Assembly (NCBI GenBank): GCA_028279425.1
Contig: JANQNV010000277.1
Span: forward strand, 1-63,034
Source of the DNA: Longimicrobiales bacterium
GTDB lineage: Bacteria > Gemmatimonadota > Gemmatimonadetes > Longimicrobiales > Gaopeijiaceae
Reading direction: 5' to 3'
DNA: 63,034 nucleotides
A program made the translations under genes and the position numbers. Below the pieces are notes generated by a model. That model was not told the DNA's origin and searched no databases. It saw only the letters and a program-made list of their open reading frames with translations. Below are positions 37,672 through 47,709 of this stretch, piece after piece (position 1 is the stretch's first letter; each line of letters starts with the position of its first letter).

Positions 37672-38519
37672 TGGCCGATCCCGACTCGGTCATTCCCTTC
37701 GAGCGGCTCCCGCCTGGATTCGCCGAGACGCTCGACTCGCCGCCCGACACTCCGGTCGTGCCTCGCCCGGCCGCGACGGTCGTCTTGTTGCGAGATACCG
37801 CGTCCGGACCCGAGGTGCTGCTGTTGCGACGCGTGCGGTCGTCGGGATTCGTGCCCGGCGCCTACGTGTTTCCCGGAGGCCGCGTCGACGCCGACGATTC
37901 GTCGCCCGAACTCGAGGCGCGGCTCACCGGGCTCGACGCTCCGACCGCCGCGGCACGCCTGGGCCTCGTCGCCGACGCGGTGCCCCCCGCGCTGGCCTAC
38001 GTGCTGGCCTCGATTCGGGAGGCCTTCGAAGAGACCGGCCTGCTCCTGGCCCGCGACGACCAGGGTCGCCCCCTCCCGTCGGCCGCCACCGACACTCGAG
38101 TGTCCGAGGCGCGCGATCGACTGCTCGCCGACGAGGGAGCCTTCGCGGCGATCCTGGACGACCTCGGCGTACAGCTCGATGGCGAGGCCGTGGAGTACGT
38201 GGCCCACTGGATCACCCCCGTGGTGGAGCCGCGGCGCTACGACACGCGCTTCTTCGCCGCGGCGATCGAGGGGCCGGCCGAGGTATCCGTGAACCCTGCG
38301 GAGATGTCGGATGCCGTATGGCTGACGCCCGAGGCGGCGCTCGACCGGCATCGCGACGGGCGCCTGCCGATGGTCTTCCCCACGATCCACACCCTCGAAT
38401 CCCTCGCCGGCTACACCTCGGCCACGGCGATCCTCGAGTCGTTCCGCCGTCGACCCGTGCCGCCGATCCTGCCGAGGCTGGTACGGATGCAGGGGGGAGT
38501 GGGGCTGGAGATCGACTGA
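37671..38519 (+). CDS. NUDIX hydrolase (NUDT19-like)
   Basis: 282 aa from ATG 37671 (TGATG coupling). The Nudix box is split: FPGGRVDADD at about residue 65 and REAFEETGLLL at about residue 116, with about 50 residues between, as in the NUDT19/CoA-diphosphatase-like group. The N-terminal ATVVLLRDTASGPEVLLLRR strand is typical. It hydrolyses a nucleoside diphosphate linked to another group; CoA or acyl-CoA is possible by family analogy only. Confidence 0.87.
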   Translation: MADPDSVIPFERLPPGFAETLDSPPDTPVVPRPAATVVLLRDTASGPEVLLLRRVRSSGFVPGAYVFPGGRVDADDSSPELEARLTGLDAPTAAARLGLVADAVPPALAYVLASIREAFEETGLLLARDDQGRPLPSAATDTRVSEARDRLLADEGAFAAILDDLGVQLDGEAVEYVAHWITPVVEPRRYDTRFFAAAIEGPAEVSVNPAEMSDAVWLTPEAALDRHRDGRLPMVFPTIHTLESLAGYTSATAILESFRRRPVPPILPRLVRMQGGVGLEID

Positions 38520-38627
38520 GGGACGCGGTGTTCCGGAGTCGCACCTCCCGCACCTGGCGTTTACCCTTAGCGCTTGACCTGCGACTCGTTCGACCTGCAG
38601 TGCCCGCCCACTAGCGACAAGGGTAGC

Positions 38628-41600
38628 GTGTTCGATCAACTCGACCCCCGAAGAATCAGCCTGGGCGGCCACCATGCCCGGCTGTACCTCGGCAGAGGCC
38701 CACTTGCCCTCGAAGTGGTGGTCGCCGACTTCGAGAAGCGCCCCACGATCACCGCTCTGCGCGAGCTTCGTCAGGAGAGGGCCGGACGCCGCGCCGCCCC
38801 CGTACTGATCGTTGCGCAGTGGGGGGCGGAAAAGGCGGGGGTGTGCGGTCCTACCGAGCACAACGCCATCGAGCAGCTCGATCTGCCCACGGCCCAGGTC
38901 GAAGGTGTCTGCGTCCGCGCCTTGGCTGCGGACGATCGGCACCGCGCGATTCGGATCCTGCACCAGGATCTTCCGCAGCTGGAGGCGTCGGTGCCGGGGC
39001 TCCGCAACGGTGGCCTACTCGCCATGCAGGAACTCGAGCACGGCGTTCCCGGTCGAGCGGACTGGCCGGCAGCCATGGAGCGAGGCCGTGGTGTCCTCGG
39101 TCGACGGGGGCGTACACTGATCCATGCGCTCGGCTTCGCGATCGAAGACACCGCGGGTCCGGCCGTCGTCCTTCTGGCCGGGGAGCGAAAGACGGCGGTG
39201 GCCGTGCTCCTCGACCACCCCGAGGAGATCGACGCGGCCAGTGACCGGTACGACGGCGTGTCACCGGTGTCCTTCGCGTTAGCCCGAGCCGACCGAGAGA
39301 ATCTGGACTACGTGATCGCCGTGGCCGGCGGCACGGTGCGCCTCTACCCTGTCGCACCCGGAGTGGGTGCTGGGCGTCGAGGGCGATCGGAGACCTTCGT
39401 TGAGCTGAACCTCGATCTGTTGCCCGACGAGCGCGCCGGTTACGTCTGGCTTCTCCTCTCGGCCGACGCTCTTGTGGAGGGCGGCTCCTTCGCAGAGATC
39501 CTGCAGCGGAGCGAGGACTACGCGGCGGGGCTGGGCGAGCGCCTGCGGGAACGTGTATACCGGGAAGTGATTCCCCGATTGGCCCGGGCAGTGGCCGGGG
39601 AGCTCACGGGGGCCGAGCCCTCCCGCGAGGAGTTCGACCAGACCTACGAAGTCGCCCTGCGCATTCTCTTCCGGCTTCTCTTCGTGGCCTACGCAGAGGA
39701 TCGTGACTTGCTCCCGCTGCACGAGTCGAGGGTGTACCGCGAGCACTCGCTCAAGCGGATTGCACTGCGGCTCGCAGAGGCGAGGCAGCGGGGCATCGAG
39801 TTCGGAGCCGAGCCCTTCTACTGGTCCGAGGTGTCGTCGCTCTGGCTCGCGGTCAGCCGTGGCAACCCCGAATGGAGTGTGCCTCGCTACAACGGGACGC
39901 AATTCTCCGCCGACCCCGCGATCTCACCCGCGGGTGCGCTCATCGATGGGATGACACTCCCCGACCGTGACTTCGCCGTGGCGCTCTCGGCGCTACTGCT
40001 AGACGAGACGAGGGAGGGTACCGAAGGCCCGGTGGACTTTCGCTCCCTGGGGGTTCGGGAGTTCGGGACCATCTACGAAGGACTGCTCGAGAGCGAGCTG
40101 TCGCTGGCCGAGACGGATATGACGGTGAACGCGAAGACCGGTTCTTATCTCCCCGCGTCCGACGGTCAGGCGGTCGAGGTGGAGGAAGGGCAGGTCTACC
40201 TGCACAACAGATCCGGCGCTCGGAAGTCTACAGGTTCGTACTACACCAAGTCCTTCGCGGTGGAGCACCTCCTGGACCGGGCACTGGAGCCTGCGCTGGC
40301 CGAGCATCTCGAACGGCTGGACGGAATGTCCGATCGCGAGGCGGGCCGCCGCTTCTTCGAGTTCCGGGTGGCCGATATCGCCATGGGCTCCGGACACTTT
40401 CTCGTTGCCGCCGTCGATCGAATCGAGCGGGGGCTCGTGGGCTACCTCACGCGGCGTCCACTCCCGGACGTGAAGGAAGAACTGGCGAGACTCCGCCGTA
40501 CGGCGCTAGACAATCTGGGTGAGGACTGGGCCGGCGAACCCATCGAGGACGCCAAGCTCCTCCGACGTCAGGTGGCGCGCCGTTGCATCTTCGGCGTGGA
40601 TATGAATCCGATGGCCGTCGAGCTGGCCCGCCTGTCCATCTGGATCCATACCTTCGTGCCGGGGCTGCCGCTCGGGTTACTGGATCAGAATCTGGTGCAG
40701 GGGAACTCCCTCGTGGGGATCGCCACCTTCGACGAAGCGTCGGAGCTGATGCAGGCCGAGAGCGGCAGCCTGTTCGCCTTTGTAGCCTCGGAGCGTCTGG
40801 CAAAGGTGCGTGAGCCGCTCGAGAAGCTTGGTCGGCTGACCGACGCCAGCGACGCGGAGATCGCGGAGGCGAGGGAGCTGTATACCCGGATGCGGGAGGC
40901 CACACGGGCCGAGGTGGACCTGTTCACCATCCTCACCGCGTCACGCACGAACCGTGAGCTTCAGGCGGCCCTCGCGCAGGGTCAGGTGGCTACCACCCCC
41001 GAGGCGCAGGGGGATGCACTGCAGGAAGGGCTTGTCCGGATCGCCGCGGAGGAGCTGGCCGGCCTCGACGTGCTGCATTTCCCACTGACGTTTCCGCATG
41101 TGTTCCTGGGGGATCGACGGGGCTTCGACGTGATCCTGGGGAATCCGCCGTGGGAAGAGGCGACGTTGGAGGAGGATGCCTTCTGGGCACGGCACTTTCC
41201 CGGGCTCCGCTCGAAATCGCAATGGGAGCAGGAGGCATTGAAGGCGGGGTACCGTCAGGACCGACCGGACCTCATGGTGCGATTCGAGGAAGAGCTCGAA
41301 TCGGCCGCGACGTTGCGCCGCCTGCTAACGGCCGGCGCTTATCCTGGCATGGGTACTGGCGACCCAGACCTCTACAAAGCGTTCGTCTGGCGTTTCTGGT
41401 TCTTGGTGTCCAGCGATGGCGGTCGGGTCGGTGTCGTACTCCCGAGGTCGGCGCTGGCGGCGAAGGGATCCGGTGATTTCCGCAAGGCCATGCTGAACGC
41501 GGCCGAGGTCGTCGATCTCACGATGCTCGTGAACAATCGAACGTGGGTCTTCGACGAGGTCCATCCGCAGTACACCATCGGTCTGACAGGGATCTGCCGG

Positions 41601-42641
41601 CGCGACGACGGGCCGGACGAGTCTCGCCTCAAGCTCAGCGGGCCCTATGCGAGCCTCGAGCGCTTCGAGAGCGGCGCGGTGAGGGAGCCCGTCTCGTTCT
41701 ACGGGAGGGAAGTCGAAGCTTGGAATGATACTGCCTCGCTGCCGCTCCTTCCATCGGACGAGTCGGCGGAAGTGTTCGCGCAGCTCCGGAGGAGTCCCCG
41801 ACTAGACCTGGACGATGGGATCGGTTGGCGAACGCGTCCTCAGACTGACCTGCACGCCACGAACGACAAGAAATTCATGGACGTAGAGTCCGAGGTGCGG
41901 CCGGAGGGCTTCTGGCCAGTCTACAAAGGTGAGTCGTTCGACCTATGGATGCCGGACACCGGAATCTACTATGGGTGGGCGGACCCGGACGTTGTGCTTC
42001 CCGCTCTACAAGGAAAGCGGGAGCGCTCCACAAGCCGGTCGGCCTTTTCGGAGTTCACTGCCGCCTGGCGTAACGACCCCGACACCTTGCCCTGCTGGCA
42101 GCCGCGGATCGCATTCCGAGATATCTCTCGGGCGACCGATACGAGGACGATCCGGGCCGCCCTGCTTCCGGCGCGGGTCGTGATCACGAACGCGGCTCCG
42201 TATCTACTGTTCCCGCGGGGGGGCGCCCCTGATGAAGCGTATCTTCTTGGCATCCTCGCCTCGATCCCTCTTGATTGGTATGCAAGGCGCTTCGTAGAAA
42301 CGCACGTGAACTTCTTCGTTCTCAACCCGTTCCCAATCCCTCGCCCCGAGCGTGGACACCCCCTCCGCCAGAGGGTCATCGCCCTTGCCGGCCGCCTCGC
42401 TGCTCCCGACGAGCGGTTCGCCGTCTGGGCCGAGGCCGTGGGCGTCGCTTGCGGCCCGCTGGCGCCTGACGAGAAAGACGATCACATCCATGAGCTCGAC
42501 GCCGTAGTTGCCCACCTGTACGGGCTCACAGAGGCGCAACTCATCCACATCTTCGAGACCTTCCACGAGGGGTGGGACTACGAGGACCGGCTGCGGGTGA
42601 CGCTAGAACACTTCGAAGCCTGGAAAGGGCAGTCGGCGTGA
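38628..42641 (+). CDS. Eco57I/PglX-like DNA adenine methyltransferase, possible type IIG restriction enzyme
   Basis: About 1337 aa from GTG 38628 (AAGGG 4 bp upstream; TTG 38574 is another option). SAM motif I is VADIAMGSGHFLVAA (about 581-595), then NPMAVELARLSIWIHTF, LDQNLVQGNSLVGI and the catalytic NPPW at 839-842, the order of Eco57I/PglX-type N6-adenine methyltransferases. The 350 residues before the methylase domain do not show a sure nuclease motif but include VVVADFEKRPTITALRELR, and the C-terminal 350 residues may recognise DNA. First gene of a four-gene defence-like operon. GC is somewhat lower than in the flanking genes. Confidence 0.88.
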   Translation: MFDQLDPRRISLGGHHARLYLGRGPLALEVVVADFEKRPTITALRELRQERAGRRAAPVLIVAQWGAEKAGVCGPTEHNAIEQLDLPTAQVEGVCVRALAADDRHRAIRILHQDLPQLEASVPGLRNGGLLAMQELEHGVPGRADWPAAMERGRGVLGRRGRTLIHALGFAIEDTAGPAVVLLAGERKTAVAVLLDHPEEIDAASDRYDGVSPVSFALARADRENLDYVIAVAGGTVRLYPVAPGVGAGRRGRSETFVELNLDLLPDERAGYVWLLLSADALVEGGSFAEILQRSEDYAAGLGERLRERVYREVIPRLARAVAGELTGAEPSREEFDQTYEVALRILFRLLFVAYAEDRDLLPLHESRVYREHSLKRIALRLAEARQRGIEFGAEPFYWSEVSSLWLAVSRGNPEWSVPRYNGTQFSADPAISPAGALIDGMTLPDRDFAVALSALLLDETREGTEGPVDFRSLGVREFGTIYEGLLESELSLAETDMTVNAKTGSYLPASDGQAVEVEEGQVYLHNRSGARKSTGSYYTKSFAVEHLLDRALEPALAEHLERLDGMSDREAGRRFFEFRVADIAMGSGHFLVAAVDRIERGLVGYLTRRPLPDVKEELARLRRTALDNLGEDWAGEPIEDAKLLRRQVARRCIFGVDMNPMAVELARLSIWIHTFVPGLPLGLLDQNLVQGNSLVGIATFDEASELMQAESGSLFAFVASERLAKVREPLEKLGRLTDASDAEIAEARELYTRMREATRAEVDLFTILTASRTNRELQAALAQGQVATTPEAQGDALQEGLVRIAAEELAGLDVLHFPLTFPHVFLGDRRGFDVILGNPPWEEATLEEDAFWARHFPGLRSKSQWEQEALKAGYRQDRPDLMVRFEEELESAATLRRLLTAGAYPGMGTGDPDLYKAFVWRFWFLVSSDGGRVGVVLPRSALAAKGSGDFRKAMLNAAEVVDLTMLVNNRTWVFDEVHPQYTIGLTGICRRDDGPDESRLKLSGPYASLERFESGAVREPVSFYGREVEAWNDTASLPLLPSDESAEVFAQLRRSPRLDLDDGIGWRTRPQTDLHATNDKKFMDVESEVRPEGFWPVYKGESFDLWMPDTGIYYGWADPDVVLPALQGKRERSTSRSAFSEFTAAWRNDPDTLPCWQPRIAFRDISRATDTRTIRAALLPARVVITNAAPYLLFPRGGAPDEAYLLGILASIPLDWYARRFVETHVNFFVLNPFPIPRPERGHPLRQRVIALAGRLAAPDERFAVWAEAVGVACGPLAPDEKDDHIHELDAVVAHLYGLTEAQLIHIFETFHEGWDYEDRLRVTLEHFEAWKGQSA

Positions 42642-42672
42642 TCGGCCGGTCGATCTCGTGTCGCGCGGCGGC

Positions 42673-43860
42673 ATGGCCGAGCCCTCGCAACCGACGCACT
42701 CTTCGGTCATGAACCGTATCGACGTCGAGCCGACGATGCTGGTCTGGGCCTGCGCGCGCTCCGGGGTACCGAGGTCCAAACTCGCGAATCGGATTCCGCA
42801 GCTACCCGAATGGCTGAGCGGCAAGAAACGACCCACGCTCAAGCAGCTTGAGAAGCTGGCGAGGGCCACCCACACTCCGCTCGGCTACCTGTTCCTACCC
42901 TCTCCGCCGGAAGAGCCCCTACCCATCACCGACTTCCGCACCGTCGGCTCTGGGGTGCGTGGTACCCCCAGCCCCGACCTTCTGGATACGCTGTACCTCA
43001 TGCAGCGACGTCAGGCGTGGCTGCGGGAATCGTTGATCGAGGCGGAGACCGATCCGCTCGGCTTCGCCGGAAGCGCTCGGCTCACCGACGACCCGGAGAA
43101 CGTAGGGCGAGAAATGCGCCGTACCCTGGGCCTCGCGGATGGATGGGGCTCCGGTGTTCGAAGTTGGCAAGCGGCGGTCGGTCAGCTGCGACGGGCCATA
43201 GAGGATCTCGGCGTGATGGCCATCATCAACGGCGTGGTCGGAAACAACACCCACAGGACGCTGGACGTGGAGGAGTTCCGCGGGTTTGCCCTCACGGATC
43301 CGTGGGCGCCGCTCGTCTTCGTAAACGGCGCTGATTCGAAGTCGGCCCAGATGTTCAGCCTGGCTCACGAGTTGGCGCACATCTGGCTCGGGAGCGAGGG
43401 GCTCTCAGGATTCGAGGCTCTGTTCCCTGGTGGGACGGAGGTGGAGGAATGGTGCAATCGGGCAGCGGCCGAGATGCTCGTGCCGGAGCGTGAACTCGGG
43501 GGTCGCTGGCACGAGTTACGACGCGCCGACCGCCCCTTTGCCAGCCTCGCCCGTTCGTTCAAGGTGAGCCCCGTGGTCGCCGCCCGGCGCGTACTCGACC
43601 TGGGGCTGATCGACCGCACCGCATTTTTCGAGTTCTACGACGACTACATCAGTCAGGAGCGCCGACGAGAGGAGAAGGGGACCGGAGGGGGCGACTTCTA
43701 CAACAACCAAACCACCCGCGTGGGCGAGCTCTTCGGGACAAAGGTGGCCCGGGCGGCGCTTGAGGGGCGGATCGGCTTTCAGGATGCGTATCACCTGACC
43801 GGCTTGAATGGTGCCACGTTCCGAAAGTATGCCGACCGGATGGGCGTTAGGCTGCCGTGA
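42673..43860 (+). CDS. XRE-type HTH plus ImmA/IrrE metallopeptidase
   Basis: About 395 aa from ATG 42673 (GTG 42658 and ATG 42709 also possible; family members usually start near MNRIDVEPTMLVWA). N-terminal helix-turn-helix (LPEWLSGKKRPTLKQLEKLA), then a zinc-peptidase domain with H-E-L-A-H (FSLAHELAHIWLG) and CNRAAAEMLVP. Such proteins act as antitoxins or regulators, often with DUF4411 toxins, which is the next gene. It follows the methyltransferase and overlaps the next gene by GTGA. Confidence 0.9.
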   Translation: MAEPSQPTHSSVMNRIDVEPTMLVWACARSGVPRSKLANRIPQLPEWLSGKKRPTLKQLEKLARATHTPLGYLFLPSPPEEPLPITDFRTVGSGVRGTPSPDLLDTLYLMQRRQAWLRESLIEAETDPLGFAGSARLTDDPENVGREMRRTLGLADGWGSGVRSWQAAVGQLRRAIEDLGVMAIINGVVGNNTHRTLDVEEFRGFALTDPWAPLVFVNGADSKSAQMFSLAHELAHIWLGSEGLSGFEALFPGGTEVEEWCNRAAAEMLVPERELGGRWHELRRADRPFASLARSFKVSPVVAARRVLDLGLIDRTAFFEFYDDYISQERRREEKGTGGGDFYNNQTTRVGELFGTKVARAALEGRIGFQDAYHLTGLNGATFRKYADRMGVRLP

Positions 43861-44381
43861 CCGAGCCTCGGATCTACCTCCTCGACGCCGATGTCTTCAT
43901 CACGGCAAAGAACCTCTACTACGGCTTCGACCTGTGTCCGGGCTTCTGGGCCGGCCTAATCAAGCACCACCACGAGGGGCGCATCTTCAGTGTCGACCGG
44001 GTTCGCAGTGAACTTCTAGTTGGACCAAAGACCGAAAACCTCGTCGAATGGGTGCGGAATGAAGTCCCGAAGGAGTTCTTTCTGGACGTCGATTCAGATG
44101 AAGTAACCGAAGCGTACACCGAGATCATGTTGTGGGCGCAGCGTCACCCGCAGTATTTCGACTACGCCAAGGCCAAATTCGCAACGGGAGCAGACGGATG
44201 GCTGGTTGCCCACGCTCGGATCCACGGGGGCACCGTGGTCACCCTCGAGCAGCCCGCGCCGCACTCGAAGCGGGAGATCAAGTTGCCCGACGTCTGTGAT
44301 CAGTTCGACGTCGGCCACGAGAACCCGTTCTCCATGCTCAAGGAGCTCGGGGTTCAATTCCAGCTCGCCAAAGACTCGTGA
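43857..44381 (+). CDS. DUF4411 protein (PIN-like putative toxin nuclease)
   Basis: 174 aa from GTG 43857. It matches the DUF4411 group of PIN-like nucleases: YLLDADVFITAKNLYY at the N-terminus and ADGWLVAHARIHGGTVVTLE late. Likely acidic active-site residues are D10, E52, D113 and possibly E131. In known genomes DUF4411 is paired with an XRE-ImmA antitoxin, as here. GC is visibly lower than in neighbouring genes, which suggests acquisition. It overlaps both neighbours by 4 bp. Confidence 0.85.
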   Translation: MTEPRIYLLDADVFITAKNLYYGFDLCPGFWAGLIKHHHEGRIFSVDRVRSELLVGPKTENLVEWVRNEVPKEFFLDVDSDEVTEAYTEIMLWAQRHPQYFDYAKAKFATGADGWLVAHARIHGGTVVTLEQPAPHSKREIKLPDVCDQFDVGHENPFSMLKELGVQFQLAKDS

Positions 44382-47300
44382 ACGACGGCCCCCCCATTCG
44401 CCCGGAGTACGTCGACAATCTCGACGGGAATACTCTCGACCGTGCTCTCACCGGGCGCATCGAGTTTTTGCTGAGCATTCTGCAGGAACCCCCGGTTCTG
44501 TCGATCGCGACGGGTTACTTCAACCCGGAGGGCTTCGGGCGTATCGTGGCCCAACTCCGGAAGCTGCGCCGGGTCCGCCTGCTGCTTGGGGCCGAGCCGC
44601 TGCCGGCCGCGCGCATGCCGGAACGCCGCCTGGGTGAACCGAGAGGGGCGCGCTTCGAGGCCCGTCTGACGGAAGAAGCTCTCGGCGAAGCGGAGCAGAA
44701 GCTGCGGCGAGATCGTGATCATCTGCCCTTCTCCCGGGCGGCCAGAGACGCCGTACAGGATCTGCTGGCCTTTCTCGATTCCGGCGCCATCGAGGTGCGC
44801 AGGTATCGGCGCCGGTTCTTGCACGGCAAGGCGTTTCTGTTCTCGCAGGGTCAGGGAGTTCTTGCGGGCTCCTCCAACTTCACCCTCGCCGGCCTGACGT
44901 CGAATCTCGAGCTCAACCTGGGTCAGTATCAGCCGGGTGTTGTGCAGCAGGTGGAGCACTGGTTCGAGCGGCTCTGGGACGCAGCCGAACCGTATGACAT
45001 CGCAGCCATCTACCGGGAGCGGTTCGCCGAGTATCCGCCCTACATCGTCTACCTCAAGGCGCTCTGGGAGCGGTACGGAGAGGAGCTCGAGGAAGAAGCA
45101 CAGGAAACCGGCCGCATCCAACTTACCCGATTCCAGACCGACGGGGTCTTCCGTGCCCGGAGGATTCTGGATCGCTACAACGGCGTGCTGATTGCCGACA
45201 GCGTCGGCCTCGGAAAGAGCTTCATCGCTGCCAAGCTCTTCACGGAGGTGATCGAACGGAACCGGCAGCGCGCGCTACTCATCGCCCCAGCGCAGCTCCG
45301 GGACGGGATGTGGTCGCAGTTCAAGAAGCGGTATCAGTCGGGCGTGGAGGTTGTGTCGTACGAGCAGATGGCCGACGACGCGCAGCTCGGAGAGGGGGAG
45401 GGAGGAGCCCTGTCGTCGGAGATCGACGACTACTCGTTGATTGTGATCGACGAGGCCCACGCCTTCCGCAATCCCGATACCCGGCGTGCCCGGGCCCTGC
45501 GTCGGCTTCTGCGTGCCGACCCACCACGCAAGGTGGTGATGCTCACCGCTACACCGGTCAACAACTCACTTTGGGATCTTTACGATCTCCTGACCTACTT
45601 CATCGGGCACGACGCGGTGTTCGCGGATCGAGGCATTCCCTCGCTCCGCAGGCGATTCCAGGCGGCGGCTTCGGAGGATCCATTCACACTCCGCCCGGAT
45701 GTTCTGTTCGACGTTCTCGACGCCACGACCGTTCGCCGTACTCGCCACTTCGTCCAGCGCTACTACCCAAACGACCACTTCGTGCTGCCCGACGGCACCG
45801 AGGTGACCATCCGCTTTCCGGAGCCGGAGGTCCAGGCGCGAAACTACGACATGGACGACGTGCTTCCGGGCTTTTTCGAGGAGTTCGCGTCGATTCTTGC
45901 CCCCGAGCAAGGCGACCCGCTCCTGTCGCTCGCTCGCTACTGGCCCTCGCGGTACCGGAGGGCCGGAGCGCCGGATGCGCGCGAGGCTGCACTCGTCGGC
46001 CTGATCCGTTCCGGTCTGCTCAAGCGATTCGAGTCGTCCGCTCTGGCCTTCGTGGAGACGGTCACCCGCATGGTCCACGCACACGACCACTTCGTCCGGG
46101 CGATCGAGGACGGCGTCATTCCCGCGCCCGACACCCTGACCCAACTTCAGGATTCCGACTCGGACGAGGCGTGGGAGGAGTTGCTTGCCGAAGGGGAAGC
46201 CATCGACCCCGACCAGATCGATGTGGAGCGCTTGCTCGGAGACGTTCGGCGCGACCGGGAGCTGCTCGAAGGCCTGCGGGTTCAGGCGGCCAGGGTCAGC
46301 CCGCAGAGCGATCCCAAGCTGGACCTGCTCGTCGAAGAGCTCGCGCGCATCGCGGCACACGCCGAGCAGCAAGCTGTTTCGGAGAAGGACGAGAGGAATC
46401 GGCGAAAGGTTCTGATCTTCTCCTACTTCGCCGACACCGTGGACTGGATCGCAGAGCATTTGGAGTCGGTGCTCCAGAGCGACCGCCGGCTGGCGGCCTA
46501 CCGTGGCCGCATGGCGGTGGTCCGGGGTACCGAGTCGTATGAGGGCGTAACGCGAACCGAGGCGGTCTTCGGATTCGCGCCGGAGTCGTCGGATGCGCCT
46601 CCCGGACGCGCCGAAGACCGTTTCGACATCCTGGTCACGACCGACATCCTCGCGGAGGGAATGAACCTTCAGCAGGCCGGCCGGATCATCAACTACGATC
46701 TGCCGTGGAATCCCATGCGCCTGGTTCAGCGCCACGGTCGGATCGACCGCATCGGAAGTCCGCATGAGAAGGTGTACCTCACCTGCATCTTCCCCGACCG
46801 GCAACTCGACGCGCTGCTCGCTCTGGAGGAGAGGATCCGCGTGAAGCTCGCGCAGGCAGCCGCTTCCATCGGCCTCGACCAGGTCGTCATCCCGGGCGCC
46901 GAGAAGACGGAGCACACGTTCGCGGACGACCGTGCGGAGATCGACGCGCTACGCAGGGAGAGTCCCTCGCTTTTTGAACGCGGGGGCGAGCACGTGCATG
47001 CACATTCCGGCGAGGAGTATCGCCAGGAACTGCGAAAGGGGGTCGAGCGCTGGGGTGACCGCATCCGAACCCTCCCGTGGGGGGTGGGCTCTGGCATCGT
47101 TCGTGGTACTCGTACGGGGCATGTCTTCTGCGCCCGGGTCTTCGATCGGGTCTTCATGCGGTTCGTGCCCCGAGATCCCGAGGGGGAACTCGAGCGCGAC
47201 ACCCTTACCTGTCTGGGGCTCATGGCCTGCGACGAAGGTACGCCCCGCGAGCTGGATGACGCCCTCGCGGAAGAAGCCTACGGTGCCTGGGATCGGGCGA

Positions 47301-47671
47301 GAAGGGACATCTACGACGAGTGGCAGGCCGCCACCGATCCGGCCAACCTGCAGCCCGAGGTGCGCCCGCTGTTCCGAGCCGCGGCGGAGCACGTGCGCCA
47401 CAACCCTGCGGAAGGCCTGACCCTACAGGACCGCGACCGCCTTGCCGAGGCGCTCGAGGCACCGTGGGGAATCCGGATCGAGAAGCGGCTTCGCGAGGCG
47501 TTCACCCCCGAGACGGCCCGTGGCGCCGACAGCACGAGGAGGATCGCGGAAGCCGTCCGCGAACTGGGCTTGCAACCGTGGAAAGCACCCGAACCGCTCG
47601 ACCCAATCACCGAGGACGAGATCCACGTAGTGGTGTGGATGGGTGTTCTGCAGACTGCGAGCGACGAATAG
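44378..47671 (+). CDS. PLD-nuclease and SNF2-type helicase fusion
   Basis: 1097 aa from GTG 44378 (GTGA overlap). Residues about 1-200 are a phospholipase-D-like nuclease with one HKD site: H149-G-K151 and a following GSSNFT. A SNF2/superfamily 2 helicase follows: Walker A DSVGLGKS at about 274-281, DEAH at 358-361, MLTATPVNNSLWDLYD, and the second RecA-like domain with ILVTTDILAEGMNLQQAGR and QRHGRIDRIG. The C-terminal 270 residues have no clear family. It probably translocates on and cuts foreign DNA and closes the defence-like operon. Confidence 0.9.
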   Translation: MNDGPPIRPEYVDNLDGNTLDRALTGRIEFLLSILQEPPVLSIATGYFNPEGFGRIVAQLRKLRRVRLLLGAEPLPAARMPERRLGEPRGARFEARLTEEALGEAEQKLRRDRDHLPFSRAARDAVQDLLAFLDSGAIEVRRYRRRFLHGKAFLFSQGQGVLAGSSNFTLAGLTSNLELNLGQYQPGVVQQVEHWFERLWDAAEPYDIAAIYRERFAEYPPYIVYLKALWERYGEELEEEAQETGRIQLTRFQTDGVFRARRILDRYNGVLIADSVGLGKSFIAAKLFTEVIERNRQRALLIAPAQLRDGMWSQFKKRYQSGVEVVSYEQMADDAQLGEGEGGALSSEIDDYSLIVIDEAHAFRNPDTRRARALRRLLRADPPRKVVMLTATPVNNSLWDLYDLLTYFIGHDAVFADRGIPSLRRRFQAAASEDPFTLRPDVLFDVLDATTVRRTRHFVQRYYPNDHFVLPDGTEVTIRFPEPEVQARNYDMDDVLPGFFEEFASILAPEQGDPLLSLARYWPSRYRRAGAPDAREAALVGLIRSGLLKRFESSALAFVETVTRMVHAHDHFVRAIEDGVIPAPDTLTQLQDSDSDEAWEELLAEGEAIDPDQIDVERLLGDVRRDRELLEGLRVQAARVSPQSDPKLDLLVEELARIAAHAEQQAVSEKDERNRRKVLIFSYFADTVDWIAEHLESVLQSDRRLAAYRGRMAVVRGTESYEGVTRTEAVFGFAPESSDAPPGRAEDRFDILVTTDILAEGMNLQQAGRIINYDLPWNPMRLVQRHGRIDRIGSPHEKVYLTCIFPDRQLDALLALEERIRVKLAQAAASIGLDQVVIPGAEKTEHTFADDRAEIDALRRESPSLFERGGEHVHAHSGEEYRQELRKGVERWGDRIRTLPWGVGSGIVRGTRTGHVFCARVFDRVFMRFVPRDPEGELERDTLTCLGLMACDEGTPRELDDALAEEAYGAWDRARRDIYDEWQAATDPANLQPEVRPLFRAAAEHVRHNPAEGLTLQDRDRLAEALEAPWGIRIEKRLREAFTPETARGADSTRRIAEAVRELGLQPWKAPEPLDPITEDEIHVVVWMGVLQTASDE

Positions 47672-47709
47672 GCTGACCCTGACCTCGCTCACGTCGCCGA
47701 GGACGCCGC

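Noticed and set aside
38628..47671. DISARM, BREX or Hachiman system
   Set aside because: drmA/drmB, pglZ/brxC/brxL and hamA markers are missing; only the methylase and helicase types are shared.
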